Shown here one piece after another: positions 35,956 through 48,948 of a stretch of DNA of 64,000 bases. The notes beneath the pieces are model-generated. The model did not search any database and was not told where the DNA came from. It saw only the letters and a list, made by a program, of their open reading frames with translations. A program made the position numbers and the translations under genes. Numbering within the stretch: the stretch's first letter is position 1; every line of letters starts with the position of its first letter. This DNA is from Brassica napus (Eukaryota > Streptophyta > Magnoliopsida > Brassicales > Brassicaceae): the NCBI RefSeq assembly GCF_020379485.1, contig NC_063437.1:2852001-2916000 (forward strand), written 5' to 3'.

Positions 35956-38386
35956 CTAAAGCGCACTTAGCAGCGCAAGAAACTCAGTTTGATCCTCAGC
36001 TTCTCTAACTATCTGTGAACATATGGAAAATCAACTTATCAGTTACTACTTGCACACAATAAGTGAACCACAATAACCAAGTCACCACCAAATGAATAAA
36101 CCACAACACTATGCAAAAAAAATTTCTTGAAAATTATATAACAGATTCAGCTTCTCTGGACATATAACCTATTATAGCAATAATCTATGAAGACAGTTTT
36201 GACAGCCCTAGTAATCAAAATCCTGAAATTTCAATTTCCAGTTTCAAGTTTATTAAAAAAAAAGAGCACAAGGCAAGACTAAAAACTAGTGAAAGTACCA
36301 CAGCTATTACCTTCATAGGAGTATCTTTAGGCAAGTCCATCTGAGACAAAATGGCTTCACCAATGTGTACCCAATTAAGATCCTCCACACTGTCTATCGC
36401 TTTGTTGCTATCTAACACAGAAGAGTTGTTATCTAAAGAGAATGACTTTCCTATCCACATGTACAAAATCCTACTAACAGTTTCTCCTAGATCATCACCA
36501 CTTGGCAACAGAATTGCTATAACAGATTCTGAATCTAAGTAACCTCTGCTCACTTCTGTAATCATCTCCATACTTGGCCACCTGCACGCTAAAGCCTGGC
36601 CACGTCCTGATTCTACATTCTTGTCATCTTTTCTAACATCCTCCAAGTTGAAGACAATGTCACTACTATCATCAGCCAAACCTGGCAGCTTCAGAGACCC
36701 TTTCAACGCGCCTCTCCGCTCCGCAAGAGAAGGAGAAGCCTTCCTACTCGGCGACGGTTCAGTAGAAGCCTGGGAAGGAAGAAGAGACAGGCTGGCGAAC
36801 TTAGGCAATATCAAAGGCGGTGGGAAAGTCTTTCTGCTATTACTTGAATTCTCTTTGCACACAGAATCAGAAGAAGTTGTTGTTGTTGTTGACGAAGAAG
36901 GCGAGCCTAACGCGTGAACGATCATCATCGAATCAGAATAGACTCTTGAGAGCGGCGTCTTGGAGACATAACGAAACCCTCTCTCGAACCTCGACGCGAA
37001 CTTGCACTTCAGAGAGCTCCAGCTGTTCTCCCTTGCAGGTAGATGAGTCTCATGCTCGTTGTTGGACGACGCTAGAGTCGGTACAAAGCCTCCTTCTATT
37101 GCTTTCTTGAAAATATCGAAATCAAGATTATAAGCTTCCACTCTCCTCTCCCCCGTTTGAGTAGTTTTACCAATAGAGCTTGCTGCAATCATAGAAGGCA
37201 AGATGCTCGCGAACGCGTCCCAGTAGTAGCCAGGCTCCTCTCCCTCTCTAACCACCGTGATGGGAGCCTCCACTTTCTCGTACCGAGCAATCTGGCAAAC
37301 AGCAGCTTTAGCATCTCTCTCCATGATCCCCTCGCACCGCCTCCCGACCCAAATGTAGATCGCGGAAGGCAGCTGCAAGATGAACGCGCCCCTCGAGTCC
37401 AAACTCGAGGGGCGCGGGTCGTTCAGCAGCTTCGGGACGAGGTGGAGAGGGTCGTAAGGAGAGTGTGGAGACATTTTGTACATTCTAAGCAAGGAAGTGG
37501 GGCTGAGAGGGAACGCGTGGACGCGCTTCTGGCACTGCAGCAGCTGGCAGGCGAAGCCCATGTTGGGATCCGCTATGCCTCGAGCTGACTTCACGTAGTG
37601 AAACGCGTCGTCGAAGCTCTGCCCCTCTCTCCACATCAAGTAGGCTATCACCAAGGAGGTGGAGCGGGAGACTCCTTGGCAGCAGTGGACGAAGATCCTT
37701 CCCTTCTGCTCCCTGACGTCTTCGAAGTAGTCGAAGACGTCGTAGAGGATGCTGGTTATATCCTCCGAGGGACTGTCTCGCAGCCATAACGACCGGTAGC
37801 AAAAATCGGATTTGAAATATTCAGGGCAGATGAAACCGACGCAGTTGAGTATATGTGTGATTCCATTGCTCTTTAATATGTCCTTGTCTTTGGCCACGGC
37901 GTCTCCGCCGACATAGATGTGTTCAGCGACTTTAGAGCATTCTTTATCAAAGCAAGCGATCTTCTCCCTCTTAACTAGACCAGAGCTTTTGTCCGGGACC
38001 CGCGTTGACGATAAATCAAGCTTCAGTCTCTCGTTCATGCCGCCGCCGCCGCTAGGGGTTGTTGGCGGATGAGGCCACTCGCCGACGTCGTCTGACCCTG
38101 CTTTAGGCCATTCGTCTAAGCTTCTTCTCGAAATGGAAAGAGGCTGGAGTGGAGGTAGACAAGCTCTAGCCTTGTTGTGGTGTGAGCGAGGTGTTAGAGG
38201 AGGAGCTCCTGCGCATCTACTTCGACTCTGCTGACCAGAGGGGATGGTTAGGTGTGGGTCCTCCTCAGGAGCTTGTGATGATGCAGTACGTGAAGCGGAC
38301 CAAGAGGCGGAACGCCAGAACATTCTTTTGGAACCAGGAGGAGGAGGAGGTTCCTCGTTACCCATTGTATCCTCTCTTCCTACCAT
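35956..38386 (-). CDS. MKP1: Dual-specificity MAP kinase phosphatase 1
   Basis: Removes phosphate from the TxY loop of stress MAP kinases (MPK6 and MPK3 in Arabidopsis), restraining UV-B, salt and immune signalling. Two coding exons: 36311-38386 (692 codons) and 35956-36012 (IVREAEDQTEFLALLSAL-stop), joined at ATGAAG|GTAATA and TTCACAG|ATAG; 710 aa. Order: N-terminal docking region with LTPRSH and RRSLDEWP; dual-specificity phosphatase domain about 150-295 with signature HCCQGVSRS at 234-242 (Cys235, Arg241); gelsolin-like segment about 325-355 (GAFILQLPSAIYIWVG); basic Trp-containing stretch SWSSLKCKFASRF typical of calmodulin binding; Ser-rich tail. Arabidopsis MKP1 (At3g55270) is about 784 aa from memory; the missing residues are in the Ser-rich linkers, not the catalytic core. 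Confidence 0.95.
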
Positions 38387-38845
38387 CCTGATCAGAGACT
38401 ACACAAAGCAAAGACTTTAACTTTATCCACAAAATGAAACAAAGGTGCTGTCTTTTCCTTACAAGAACATCTACTTTGCTTCTTCCATACACTCAGTGAT
38501 GGGTTATTCCGACCAAACCCAAAACAGGAAGCTTTCTTAATCTATCCCGACCAAACCCACAACGGGAAGTTTCCTTGATCTATTCCGACCAAACCCAAAA
38601 CAGGAAGCTCTCTTTGTCTATTCCGACCAGACCCAAAACAGGAAGCTTTCTTAGTCTGTTCGGACCAAACCCAAAACAGGGATAGGCAAACGGGAACCAG
38701 TATCAGATCAGACACGACAACATAGCCAAACTGCAGAACAAAGAATAAGCAGATTCAATTAGAGATCGGGATGATAAAGAGAAATCGAGAATCTGAAAAG
38801 CCAAAAGGGTTTGATGGAAGAGAGAAGGAGAGATATGGAACTTAC
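38387..38845 (-). promoter_or_regulatory. MKP1 5' leader with probable intron
   Basis: A consensus donor (CC|GTAAGTTCC, at 38845 on the minus strand) and a pyrimidine-rich acceptor (TTTGTGTAG, ending 38399) would define a 447-bp 5' UTR intron a few bases upstream of the ATG. The intron would contain the 38-bp tandem array. Purine-rich GAGAGA sequence beyond 38850 (CT-rich on the coding strand) resembles a plant leader or promoter. Inferred from splice signals only. Confidence 0.45.
38505..38681. repeat. 38-bp minisatellite, about 4.7 copies
   Basis: Units start at 38505, 38543, 38581, 38619 and 38657, exactly 38 bp apart, the last partial. Core: TATTCCGACCAAACCCAAAA then CAGGAAGCTTTCTTAATC. 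Units differ by a few substitutions and no indels. Confidence 0.97.
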
Positions 38846-38849
38846 GGAG

Positions 38850-41342
38850 TGAAGAGGATTGAAGAGAGAGCCGTCAAAGATAGATCTACTTTTCTCTTCC
38901 GTGGAGAGAAGAGAGAGAGAGCCAAGGGGGAGAAGAAGATGAACACAAAAGGAAAGTTAAAATTATTTTAATTAATATTCGTTTTCTTAATCCCTAAATT
39001 AATTAATTAAAGTAACGATTATTAATTTACTTAATTAAACTGTTTTCTCCTGAGCACGTAATAGTTGAATTCTTTATTGAAACGCGTTGAATCTATGAAA
39101 CCAATTGAATTGCTCTTCCAAAAGTTAATATGACTCCAGTCAAAAAATAATAATTAAAATTTAAAATTACCTTTTCTCATGTTTCTAATTTCTACTTTCT
39201 AAAGAGGGTAATAAATTACCTTGGAATTTTGGAATTTTTCACACATAAATTAAATTATTTAAGTTTATTTCTGTTGTGTTGTGTTTGTATATTGTTTTCT
39301 ATGTTTAAATTTAGATCTGAGTTTTAATGGGAACATTGCGAGAGCATCATCAATAATAAAATAATTACTTGAATATTTTACGTTGCAGAATATAAATCAT
39401 TTTTTGTTTGATATTTCTTCGATAAATCATTTTGGTTGATTTGATTAGTTTGGAAAAACGCTTTTAATACTGAACAGTGGATTTAGAGCATCTCCGTCCC
39501 CATTTTATAATTTACTGCAAAATATAGTGAAAAATGGAGTAGTAAAAAAACAAAAAAGTGATTACTCCATAAATAAAGAGATTTTTTATTTTTTGTTCAT
39601 ACTTCATTTCCTACTCTATTTTTGGAGTAAATTATGGAGTGGGGATGTCACTACCACCCTGCCTAGTTCGAATTCGGAATGTCTTCGGATTTCGACTAAT
39701 AGTGAACGAAAGTTTCTTTTGATATTTCAGAGTCAATTTTGCTACATACTTGTTTTTTTTTTAACAAAAAACGTTGCTACATACGGAGTATTTATTAAGA
39801 CTTCCAAGAACCAAAAGAAACATGATGAGATTTCTATGGTGGACATTTCTAATAATCTTTTCCCGTGATAATTGACAGTAATGATTGTTGTTTTATTTAT
39901 TCTTTATTTTTGTCTTGTTTGAAACATTAATTTGTTTTTTTTGGAGAAAAAACAAAGAAACTTTTTCTCAAAAAAATAAAAAATTTCTTGCATAATAATT
40001 ATTTTCTGTAACTTAGTACGTACTACGTAACTTTGAATTTTACATAGTAACCACATTTATTAACATTGTTTATATAAATGTTTACTCACTACATATTTTT
40101 GAAAGACAATTTTGTTGTATAATGAACACAGTATATATATAAACAAATTAAAAAAATATATATAAAAAAAGAACACAGTATATAAAATTATATACCATAC
40201 ACATGTAAAAGATACAACTAGTAAAACTTTATCAGGCATAAACTTATAACCAAAAAGGTATATCCATTTTACTTGTATTTCTTGCATTTTCGTGATTATT
40301 TGCAAAAATAGTATGTGCAATTATTTATTTAGTTCATCACCAAAGATAAACCTTTCACTTACAAAAATGAAAAAACACAATAATAAATTTCATAATGTTA
40401 GAACTCACTCTATAACTTTTAGTTTACTTAACCAATAAAACACCAATACATGAACCACGCACAACTCTACGTACGCAATCCAACGACTTTAAACGATTGG
40501 GGAGCGAATAAGTAAAACTTCATGAACATCGTTTGAAAGAAAATATAGGAGTAGAACTAGTCAAAAACATATCAATCTCATGTGATATTTATATAATATA
40601 ACGTTGGATTTTCTTGAGAATATAAGGAAGTCGTTATAGATGATGTTCTTTGGTCAATAATTGTAACCTACATGTCGACGTCAATGCAATAGATATCTCT
40701 TCTTTTCTTCCCACATTGCTATAGATAATAATGTATCTACGAGTTTTGATCAAAAAAATAAATAATGTATCTACGAGAAGAGGCCTGAACTATATAGCTT
40801 TTGTACTATTATTATTTAACCAAAACATATAAGACTTGACCGAGTAGTGAGTACGTGTTTTATCTCATATCTACGTTTACGTAATAGAATAAAACGTTTA
40901 TTTTCATACAGAACTATGATATTAGAATGCTGTAAGCTTTTTTCTTAAAACCAAAAACGTAAATGCTTTAGAACACAATTAATACGTTTTTTTAAATGTA
41001 AATATGCGAACGCATACGCAAATATACAAATCCAAGCTTACAAACATCGACACAAATCAACGTCGTAGCTATATATGTTTAAACACCAAAACAGGTCCAT
41101 GTTGTTTTGATGACTCATATTTCAACATTATATAAGACCAGTCCAAAGAAAACTACAATAATGAGGTATGCTTTCAGCAGAATGTAAATAAATTCCAATG
41201 CTATTTGGTATTCCGTCTGTTTAATAATATATTTTTTTAAATAAAACAAAAAAAACAAAAAACTTATTATTTTCCAAAAAATATTATATAAATTATAAAT
41301 TAGAATTAGCTCAACCAACCATTTAAAAGTCTCTGTAATTTA
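38850..41342. other. AT-rich intergenic region upstream of MKP1
   Basis: About 2.5 kb. It contains the MITE-like patch at 39485-39650; otherwise AT-rich with simple A/T tracts and no gene seen. Confidence 0.45.
39485..39650. mobile_element. MITE-like element, GAGCATCTCC type
   Basis: Left end GAGCATCTCCGTCCCCA and right end TGGAGTGGGGATGTC are inverted, with AATTTACT/AGTAAATT inside and ATTACTCCATAAAT in the middle. About 165 bp, non-coding. Shares words with 34745-34995. Confidence 0.5.
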
Positions 41343-41511
41343 CATCCACGGTTTTTCAACATACGCGACGACAAGGAAATACAGTTGCTGATAAATTAGC
41401 CAAAACAGTTATCTTACAAAATCAAGATTGGAGTTTGTTCCATTCTTGTCCGTCTTTCATAAAACAATTTGTAATTTGTGATCAATAAAATCATTGAGAT
41501 GGCAAAAAAAA
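41343..41511 (+). mobile_element. Very short LINE insertion with perfect 18-bp target duplication
   Basis: Only the last about 40 codons of an RNase H-type domain remain (GNTVADKLAKTVILQNQDWS ... FVICDQ-stop), then a 3' end and a poly-A tail. AAAAGTCTCTGTAATTTA flanks it without mismatch at 41325-41342 and 41512-41529. The perfect duplication points to a recent event. Confidence 0.9.
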
Positions 41512-41857
41512 AAAAGTCTCTGTAATTTAACTAGTTATGCATTATCCAATAAGTATAAAATTTCATAGAAATGTGAACGACTTATATTTTGAAACAAAAG
41601 TTTATTTCTAAAACAATTTACAGTATGAAATGGATAGAGTAACTAATATGGTAGGAGCATTCTTGTATCAAGATCAAATCATCGAAAAATTCAGATGTTC
41701 TCACGATTGATTATTGTTGCAAGGAAAAACAAAACACTACTTTGATTTTGAGTTATCAAGAAGAAGACAGATAAAGAAAGAACAAATGCAAGAACCAGTT
41801 TTCAGACAAGAGACATTACATATAATACAAATTAAAATGAGATGATACGATTTGGAA

Positions 41858-44800
41858 TCACTGAGCATAGCAAGAGCCAGGTCCAGAGGGTGGTCTTCGT
41901 GCGTACCAGTTATCAACTGGAGCTGCTGGAACCCCACGGTTATTCAGTAAACACCTGAAGTAGTGTAAACGAGGCAATGCGGTTAGCGTTATGTTTCCCT
42001 TTGACACAGCTTCTCTAGTGCTCCACATCCGTTCTGTTCCACCAAAGGTTCATCAAAGTAGAGGTGAGTGAGACCAATAACTTTTCATGGCTAAAGATCA
42101 CTATAGAGTTTAGGCGTGAGGATTTTGTTCGAACCCAACAGAAATAGCGGAAATAACCAAAATTAACCGAACCAAACTAACCGAACTAACCGAAAATAAC
42201 CAAATTTAACCAAGAATATCCGATTTTTAGAAAACTGTACCGAATTTTAACTGGAACAAAAAACGATTATTTTCAAAAATAACTTTAGAAAAAAAACAAA
42301 ATTAACCGAATACCGAACTGATTTTTGTTGGTTCACTTCGGTGGGATTGTGGCCGAACCGAATAAACCAAAACCAAAAATACCTGAACCGAAATAATCGA
42401 ATAAACCGAAACTGCATGCCTAATAGAGTTTTTACCTGCAGCTGCTGCAGCTCTAGGCCAAATTGTCTGAAGTACAACGGATGTATCAGCTGTTTCACCC
42501 CACATGCAAACTTCTCCACCAATCACAAGCTTTTGCTGAGAAGGATCATGGATTCCATTTAGAGGCTCGGTGTTGTAAACCTCGTCCCATGGGACATCTA
42601 GATGGTCGAGGTACCAATATCCTTGGTTACTGAAAATGCATCTGAATCCTTTTGCTACCGCCTTTTGACATATATCAGATACTAGCCTGCAACGAGAGCA
42701 GCTTTGACATAAACGAAGATTCATGTTGTTTTTTATTACATTGGTATTGTATAATCTTTACCAGTTTTGCACCACGGTCCGTGGATCAAGATCTTTTCCA
42801 AACGAACTGAATGTTTCTTCCCTGAAGAGTCGTCCATAATCACAACATTATTATGTGACACATAATGCAACTTAAGCTACAAACTTTTTTGCTATTGTAC
42901 CAGTTGACGGGTGTCCAGTTTTTAGATATAGCTATCTGTTGTGCTCTGAGTACAAAGTACTTATATGCGTCCTTAGAAGTGAAGTTGCGACCATGAAGCC
43001 TGCAGTTGAGAATCATGGACAGATATATATTAATCAAACTATAAAGATGACTTCAAAGTTTCTCTTATAAATGAAATGATGAGTGGCATGAAAGAAGAGT
43101 CATGTGAATACCATTCCTTGACATGAGTTGTGTTCTTCCAGCAATCTGCCAAAACATGCGACATTTAGTCTTTTAAGAGTGACTTAAGTATAAAAAGGAA
43201 GTAGAGATTTGATCAAACCAACCTGTATTTACTTCATCACCGCCCAAGTGGAAAAACTCAAATGGGAATATCTTTCTCATATCTGTCACAATACCGAGAT
43301 GAGATGCGTGATAGGAACATATGAGAATCAAAACATGACATACATAATTGCATAATACTACCAAAATGAGTCAACTAGTTGAAGTAGACCTGCTAAAATG
43401 CCAGAGATCACATCGAATGTAAAGTTTTTAGTAACGTCAAGGGGCTCTCGGCAAGAGGGAGAGGGCCAAAGATCAGGGTATCCAGTTCCCCTGCATTGAA
43501 ACGCAAACCATACACATTCAAAGAGTGATGATAAAGATAATGATAGCTCAAAATTCTCAAACCTACACACACTACAACATGTTCTTGAGCATAAGGAGGA
43601 GTGTAATAACACAAAGTACATCCACATTTTTTTTATATAAACTTTAAAGCTCAACAATTAAGATCCTATGCTACTAGGATATTACAACCTCTGCTGGAAG
43701 ATAAAAACCTATGTATGACTAATAACAGTGTGAGATTGAGATAGAGGAGCAAAAGTTTTATAAGTACCATGATTCAGCATGGCCAGGAACATCTAGTTCA
43801 GCCATGACGTTAATACCTGCATGAGATGTAATCCCAACCATTACAAGCATATGATCAAAACAGCTATAACTATTAGGAGGTGCTTCCCATTACAGTCATG
43901 TTAGGCTACAGAGTTAGTCAAGAAAGTACCTCTCATTTTGGCAAACCTTCACAGTGGAGATCACAAAAGCGAAGAACAAAGAATATTAGTAAGTAAAAAG
44001 AACTAAGCTTCTTCTTATAAAATACCAAGCTTAAAGCCATTACCTGACAATCTCAGAGGCATCCTCAACTGTATAACGCTCCCATCTCGAATAAGCTCCT
44101 TTCCACAGATTAGGATACGTAGGAGTCTCAAAAGGAAACGATTGCTCGTCTACAATGTGCCAATGCAGGACGTTCTACCTCACATAACCGAGTAGTGACG
44201 AAGTTAGAAAGCATGGTGTAGCCACATGAACAAACAAGCATGAAGTCTTACAAGTTTAGCGTATGACATAGATTCAGTGATCTGCTTGATAACATCAACT
44301 GGTAGAAAATGTCTTGATGTATCTGAAAACGATAGAATGTTACATTATCTATCGTGTGATTGAACTGAACAATAGAGAGACAGAGATATTGACTTTAAGT
44401 TACCTATTAGCAGACCACGGTACTGGAATCTAGGTGTGTCTTGAATAAACCAGGGTGCTTTATATATTTGCACAGATTTGGTCAAGTAATCAAAAGCACA
44501 CAACTGGCTAAACGTCTGCAACATTTTCATAAATAAAAGTACACAAAGAATTATCAAAAAAGAATCCATGACATTCAACAAGAAAAAAAAAGAAGCAAAC
44601 AATTCAAAATTTCAAGAATCAGAACATAGAAGAAATACATATACGAAGAGGAAGATCATTCAAATGAAAAGACATATTCTATATACATATATATAAGATC
44701 ATAAGCTAAGCTATTAAACAAAAAAATGAAAGGAAATATTCTTTATGCATATAAGATCAGTATAGAGTATAACAAGATGGATAAACTCATCTCCAACATA

Positions 44801-45557
44801 TCAATTCACCCATTTTAAAACATAAACACTAAACCATCTGCAAAGTACATTCTTTATCTGGAAAAATCAATACCACAGAGTCAAATGTAGCATTATAGTT
44901 ACTAAATGCTTACTCACCTCCAATCCTCTAAGAGCACCATAAACAGTATTAGCCTGAAACACACAAGCCAAAAGAGATATAAGAAGAGAATCAAAAGTGT
45001 GACTGCAAAGTGAGACACAAACCTCAATGGTTGCAGCTGCTACAATAGATAGCTCATTCTTCTTAGACACCATCAATGTATAACTCTCATCCACACCCAA
45101 TTGAAGCTGATCATTGAAACAAAAGAAACAAACCAAATCTTGAAAAGTGGATTCATCAAATCAAGATTCTATTTTACTACTTTACCTCTTCAGAATCCGA
45201 GTGAACAATGATCTTGAGAGAAGTGATGTCATACTCAACCATACTCAGGAATCTAATTCTCGTCAAGAGAGAAGAAGCTCTATTGTAAGCGTGCTTGAAG
45301 ATCATCCCCATGTACCTGTCGAATGCAGCTCTAAGGATCGGAGATCCGCCGCCGTTTCCAGCTACGGTCAGAGAAAGGGAAGGATCCACCGAGAGGGTTT
45401 CTTCTCCGGAGGTAAATTCCGCCGGTAATGGCCATAGATAAGGAGGAGAGCCTTGGTGACTAGTCACGGGAGACGGCGATGGAAGAGATGTAGTGATGGT
45501 GGTGGATAAAGAGAGGAGTATCAAAAGGGTATTAAGAAGAGGAAGATTCAGTGCCAT
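41858..45557 (-). CDS. HEXO1: Beta-hexosaminidase 1 (GH20)
   Basis: Vacuolar enzyme that trims terminal GlcNAc from N-glycans, producing paucimannosidic glycans. Fifteen exons, all in frame with GT-AG introns: 45186-45557, 45023-45106, 44918-44953, 44404-44515, 44252-44322, 44044-44174, 43930-43946, 43768-43816, 43390-43490, 43223-43282, 43112-43145, 42901-42999, 42762-42821, 42436-42686, 41858-42033; 550 aa. A hydrophobic signal peptide occupies residues 1-24; the GH20b N-domain starts at PPYLWPLPAEF; the catalytic pair is Asp340-Glu341 in HLGGDEV; the product ends GPGSCYAQ. Exon 7 is only 17 nt. Matches At3g55260 (541 aa from memory). The last intron (42034-42435) carries an AACCGAA-type low-complexity insert, without harm to the splice sites. 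Confidence 0.95.
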
Positions 45558-46468
45558 TTTTGAGTGTGTGTGTGTGTGTTTGTCAACGACACAGGGGATG
45601 TTTATTCACATGGGAAGATAGATTTGGATTTTTTTTTTTTTTTTTTTTTTGCTGTTTTGATTTTATTACAGGAACCTCGAAGTCATCAGCGTCATGTTTT
45701 TCGGTTAGTTGGGTGGATGAATGTTCTTTACTCTAAAGTTTGACTTTTTCTACATGTTCCTTTCCAGGTTCGGTTGGGTAATTCGGTTCAGATGGTTGGT
45801 TTTTGGTTAGATCGGTTTGTATAAAGGTTTATCATACTGAACCGGAAATTTTGATTTGGTCCGGTTTGTGAGGAAGCATGCTCTTTAACTCAAAGTTTGA
45901 CTTTCTACATGTGTTTTAGTAAGCTTGTGGGTTTGGTTTGTTCAGTAAATTCGGTTCAAATGGTTTAGTTTTCAGTTAGTTCAGTTTACACAAAAATTTA
46001 CCAAAAGTCAACCGAAAATTTTGATTCGGTTCAGTTTGGTATTTGGTTAGTAAGGTTTTTGAAAATTCAATTTAATTTTTGGTTATGGTTAAATTAGGTT
46101 TAGTCTGGTCAACAATTTATAGATAATTTTAGTTAGTTCAGTTATTCTAGTTCGAAATTTTGGTAAGTTTAGTTTGAAATTTGGTTATTTTTTTCAGAAA
46201 ATTGAACTAACCAGTAACTGAACCCAATTATTTTTGTAGACAACCAAATTAAACTGCTAATAGCCAAATAAACCAAAAAAAAATTGATTTGGTTCAGCTG
46301 GTTCGGGTTAAAATCCCTGTTAGGATATGTCCTGTTATTACTATCATGCGTATCTCCTGGTGACTATGAACTGTTTAGCTTTTAAACAAAGTAACAAAGC
46401 ATGGATACATTTCAAGTTATTGCATTTTCCTTATCCAAATTGAAAGTAAAAACAGATTTGCCACATTG
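45558..46468. other. HEXO1-PSA3 intergenic region
   Basis: A (GT)n stretch (45564-45580) adjoins the HEXO1 start on its 5' side and a T run lies near 45630-45650. From about 45760 to 46310 the DNA is rich in GGTTCGGTT/GGTTTGGTT phrases, a degenerate low-complexity type also seen at 42110-42420 and 48350-49600. No gene seen. Confidence 0.5.
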
Positions 46469-47950
46469 TTAAGATTCTATGCTTTGTTGTTGAAGGAACT
46501 CAAGATCCTTCATTTGCATTTGAATAGCTTCTTTAGGCAGCCGTTTCGGCTCGGCCAGATTCTCTTCTTCTCCTCCTTCTGCGACCCTCGTCGCCTTCTC
46601 TTTGATGATTCTCTCTATCTCAGACTTGTCAACAGACGGGAAAACCGCGGTAAGCATCACTAGAAGCAGCTTCTCATCTTCCTCCTCAATAACTCCCCTC
46701 CTGAAGCAACAAGCATAGATGCCTTCAAGGGCCTTTTCGACTCTTAGTTCCATTGGGATTGTTGGTGCTGCAACGTTCAGCTTTGCCCTTCTCTGCATTA
46801 CCAATAAAAAGAAGATTTGCAAACAAATACACAACAGCACATGTCTAAAGAGCAGGGATTAGAGACCAAACCGAACCTGTCTAGCTTCAGTCATCAAAGC
46901 AATAAAGTTCTGTTCTTCGAACTCTAGATCATTTGAAATGCTAACCCTCGTAACACCTTCGAGGATCTCTTCAGATTTAAGAAGCCCTGCACCTACAGCA
47001 GCAACCCAACAGCAAAGAAGCACATACAAAGGTTCTCCTGCCTACCAAACAAACCAATCAAGACACTTAAAATGTGATCAAACACATTAACACCCAACAA
47101 AAAAGGATATAACTTTATGTAACACAACAACTCAACCATACATTATCTCAGATAAACCAACAAAAATGATATTTTAAATGGTGTAAAATCTCAGGGAATA
47201 CAATATTCCGACATATTAAACAAACCAACAAGACACTTAAAAGCTGATCACAACAAAAGACAACAACTTTATGTAACACAAATTCAACCATACATTATCT
47301 TAAATAAAATCAACAAAAAAATGCTAAAGACATTTGCTTTATTGGTGTAAAATCACAGAGAATACACAATATTCCGACATATAAAACAAACCAAACAAGC
47401 CACTTAAAATCCTGATCACACACTAACACCCAACAAAAAAGATAGTATAACTTTGTGTAACACAACAATATAATCATAGATTATCTGAAATAAAATCAAC
47501 AAAAAAATGCTCAAAACATTTGCTTGAATGGTGTATTCCGACATAACCATATGTAATAACAGTAACTCGTACACCAACTAAATGATCAATTAAAGACAGT
47601 ACCTTGCCTCGTCGCTGTTGGAACTCGTAGAAAGCTCTAGAATCACTAGGGGCGCATTTATTCCCAACTCGTTTCCTAAACTCGGCGAAGTCGACGAGAT
47701 CCCTTCCGACGCCGCCTTCGTCGCTGAGGATCCTAGCGAGGAGTCCAATGACCGGGAGAGAACCGATGACTGTGTTGGCGAAGCTGGAGATGGAGTTTGG
47801 TTTCTCTATGTACGCTCTGATCGACAAGGAGAACAAACTACCATGTCCTCCGCCGCCGCGTTTGGGGAGAGAGGAAGCGGCGGGGATACGGAGGCGGAGA
47901 TGGAAGAAGGAAGGGGAGATTTGGTGGAAGGAAGTAGAGAGGTTCACCAT
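46469..47950 (-). CDS. PSA3: Photosystem I assembly factor PSA3
   Basis: Stroma-facing thylakoid factor that, with PYG7, promotes photosystem I assembly at the PsaC stage (known for the maize and Arabidopsis proteins). Three exons: 47603-47950, 46877-47041 and 46469-46792, joined at GGCAAG|GCAGGA and AGACAG|AGAAGG; 278 aa. Residues 1-45 are rich in Ser, Arg and hydroxyl residues with few acids, a chloroplast transit peptide. The body contains VGRDLVDFAEFRKRVGNKCA, the hydrophobic YVLLCCWVAAVGAGLL in exon 2, and an acidic-basic C-terminal helix region ending LEFLQQQSIES. Placement next to HEXO1 matches At3g55250. No break seen. Confidence 0.9.
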
Positions 47951-48330
47951 GGCTGTGAAAAAGGAAGCTCTTTTAAGGTGTTGGATAATCTTGACCTCGT
48001 GTTTATATACGTTATCTTCTTCTCCATACCAAGCTTTCTTTAAAACAACAACAACAAAAAATAATGGTTTTTTTTTCTCTTTACTACTAGACTGCTAGTT
48101 ACTTGTTAGGAACAAAAACAATATCCAATGACCATTGCGCAAAGCCCAACAACTAGAATTGCCCAAAGGGGAAAATATTTCTATTCAGTAAAACTCATAT
48201 TGGGTTTCGTTTTTGTGCCACTATGACCGCTACGTTAACCCCAACAACTCGACGTTACATAATCATGACATTCAAAGGTATATTCACAAGTTTTGAAAAA
48301 ATCGTAGAACAAAGGGTGAATACTTCGAAG

Positions 48331-48948
48331 TAGGGGTCGGCAAAAAGTAAGCCGAACCGCGAAACCAATGCAATTTCGTTACATAATCCTAACACTAAAG
48401 TTACTATTAACTTTATTAACAATGTTGGGTTTTTAGTTTTCCACTTACTTTAGTTAACATTGATAACTAAATGATTTGATTGTGTTCTTATAAACTTTTT
48501 TTTGTGGTCTTTTAAAGATTTTTTTCAGTTTTATATTTGATTAATTTATTTTTTAGAAGCATTATTAATGACTTTCTTTTTAATTTTCTATTTACTTTAT
48601 TAACTTTGATTTGATTATATTCCTATAATTTTGTGTGTGTGTGTGTTTTAAGGTTTTTATTTCAAAATTTTACTGGATTTAGTTTATATACTTTATATAG
48701 TTTTTTTATATTCAGCAGCATGACAATTTCATGACCATGTGTTTTAAAATAGTATTTCTTTTAAAAGAATTAAACTAAGAGAATCCGATTAAACTGAACC
48801 GAAACACAAACATAGCCAAATACAAACCGAACTAAAACCGATCTAAATCAAACTAATTATGGTTTACCTCAGTTGAAAAAATTCTAAAACCGAATTAACC
48901 AAACCGAACCGAACTGAATCGATAAAATAACCAAAGTGCCCACCCCTA
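48331..48948. mobile_element. hAT-type MITE with 8-bp target duplication
   Basis: Termini TAGGGGTCGGCA and TGCCCACCCCTA are inverted, a hAT-like end. CTTCGAAG (48323-48330) and CTTCAAAG (48949-48956) flank it, an 8-bp duplication with one change. The inside is AT-rich with ACCGAACC phrases near both ends. Non-coding. Confidence 0.7.

Noticed and set aside
36351..38391. Several + strand open frames opposite MKP1 (for example 37157-37588)
   Set aside because: They are antisense shadows of a well-supported coding exon with GC-rich third positions.
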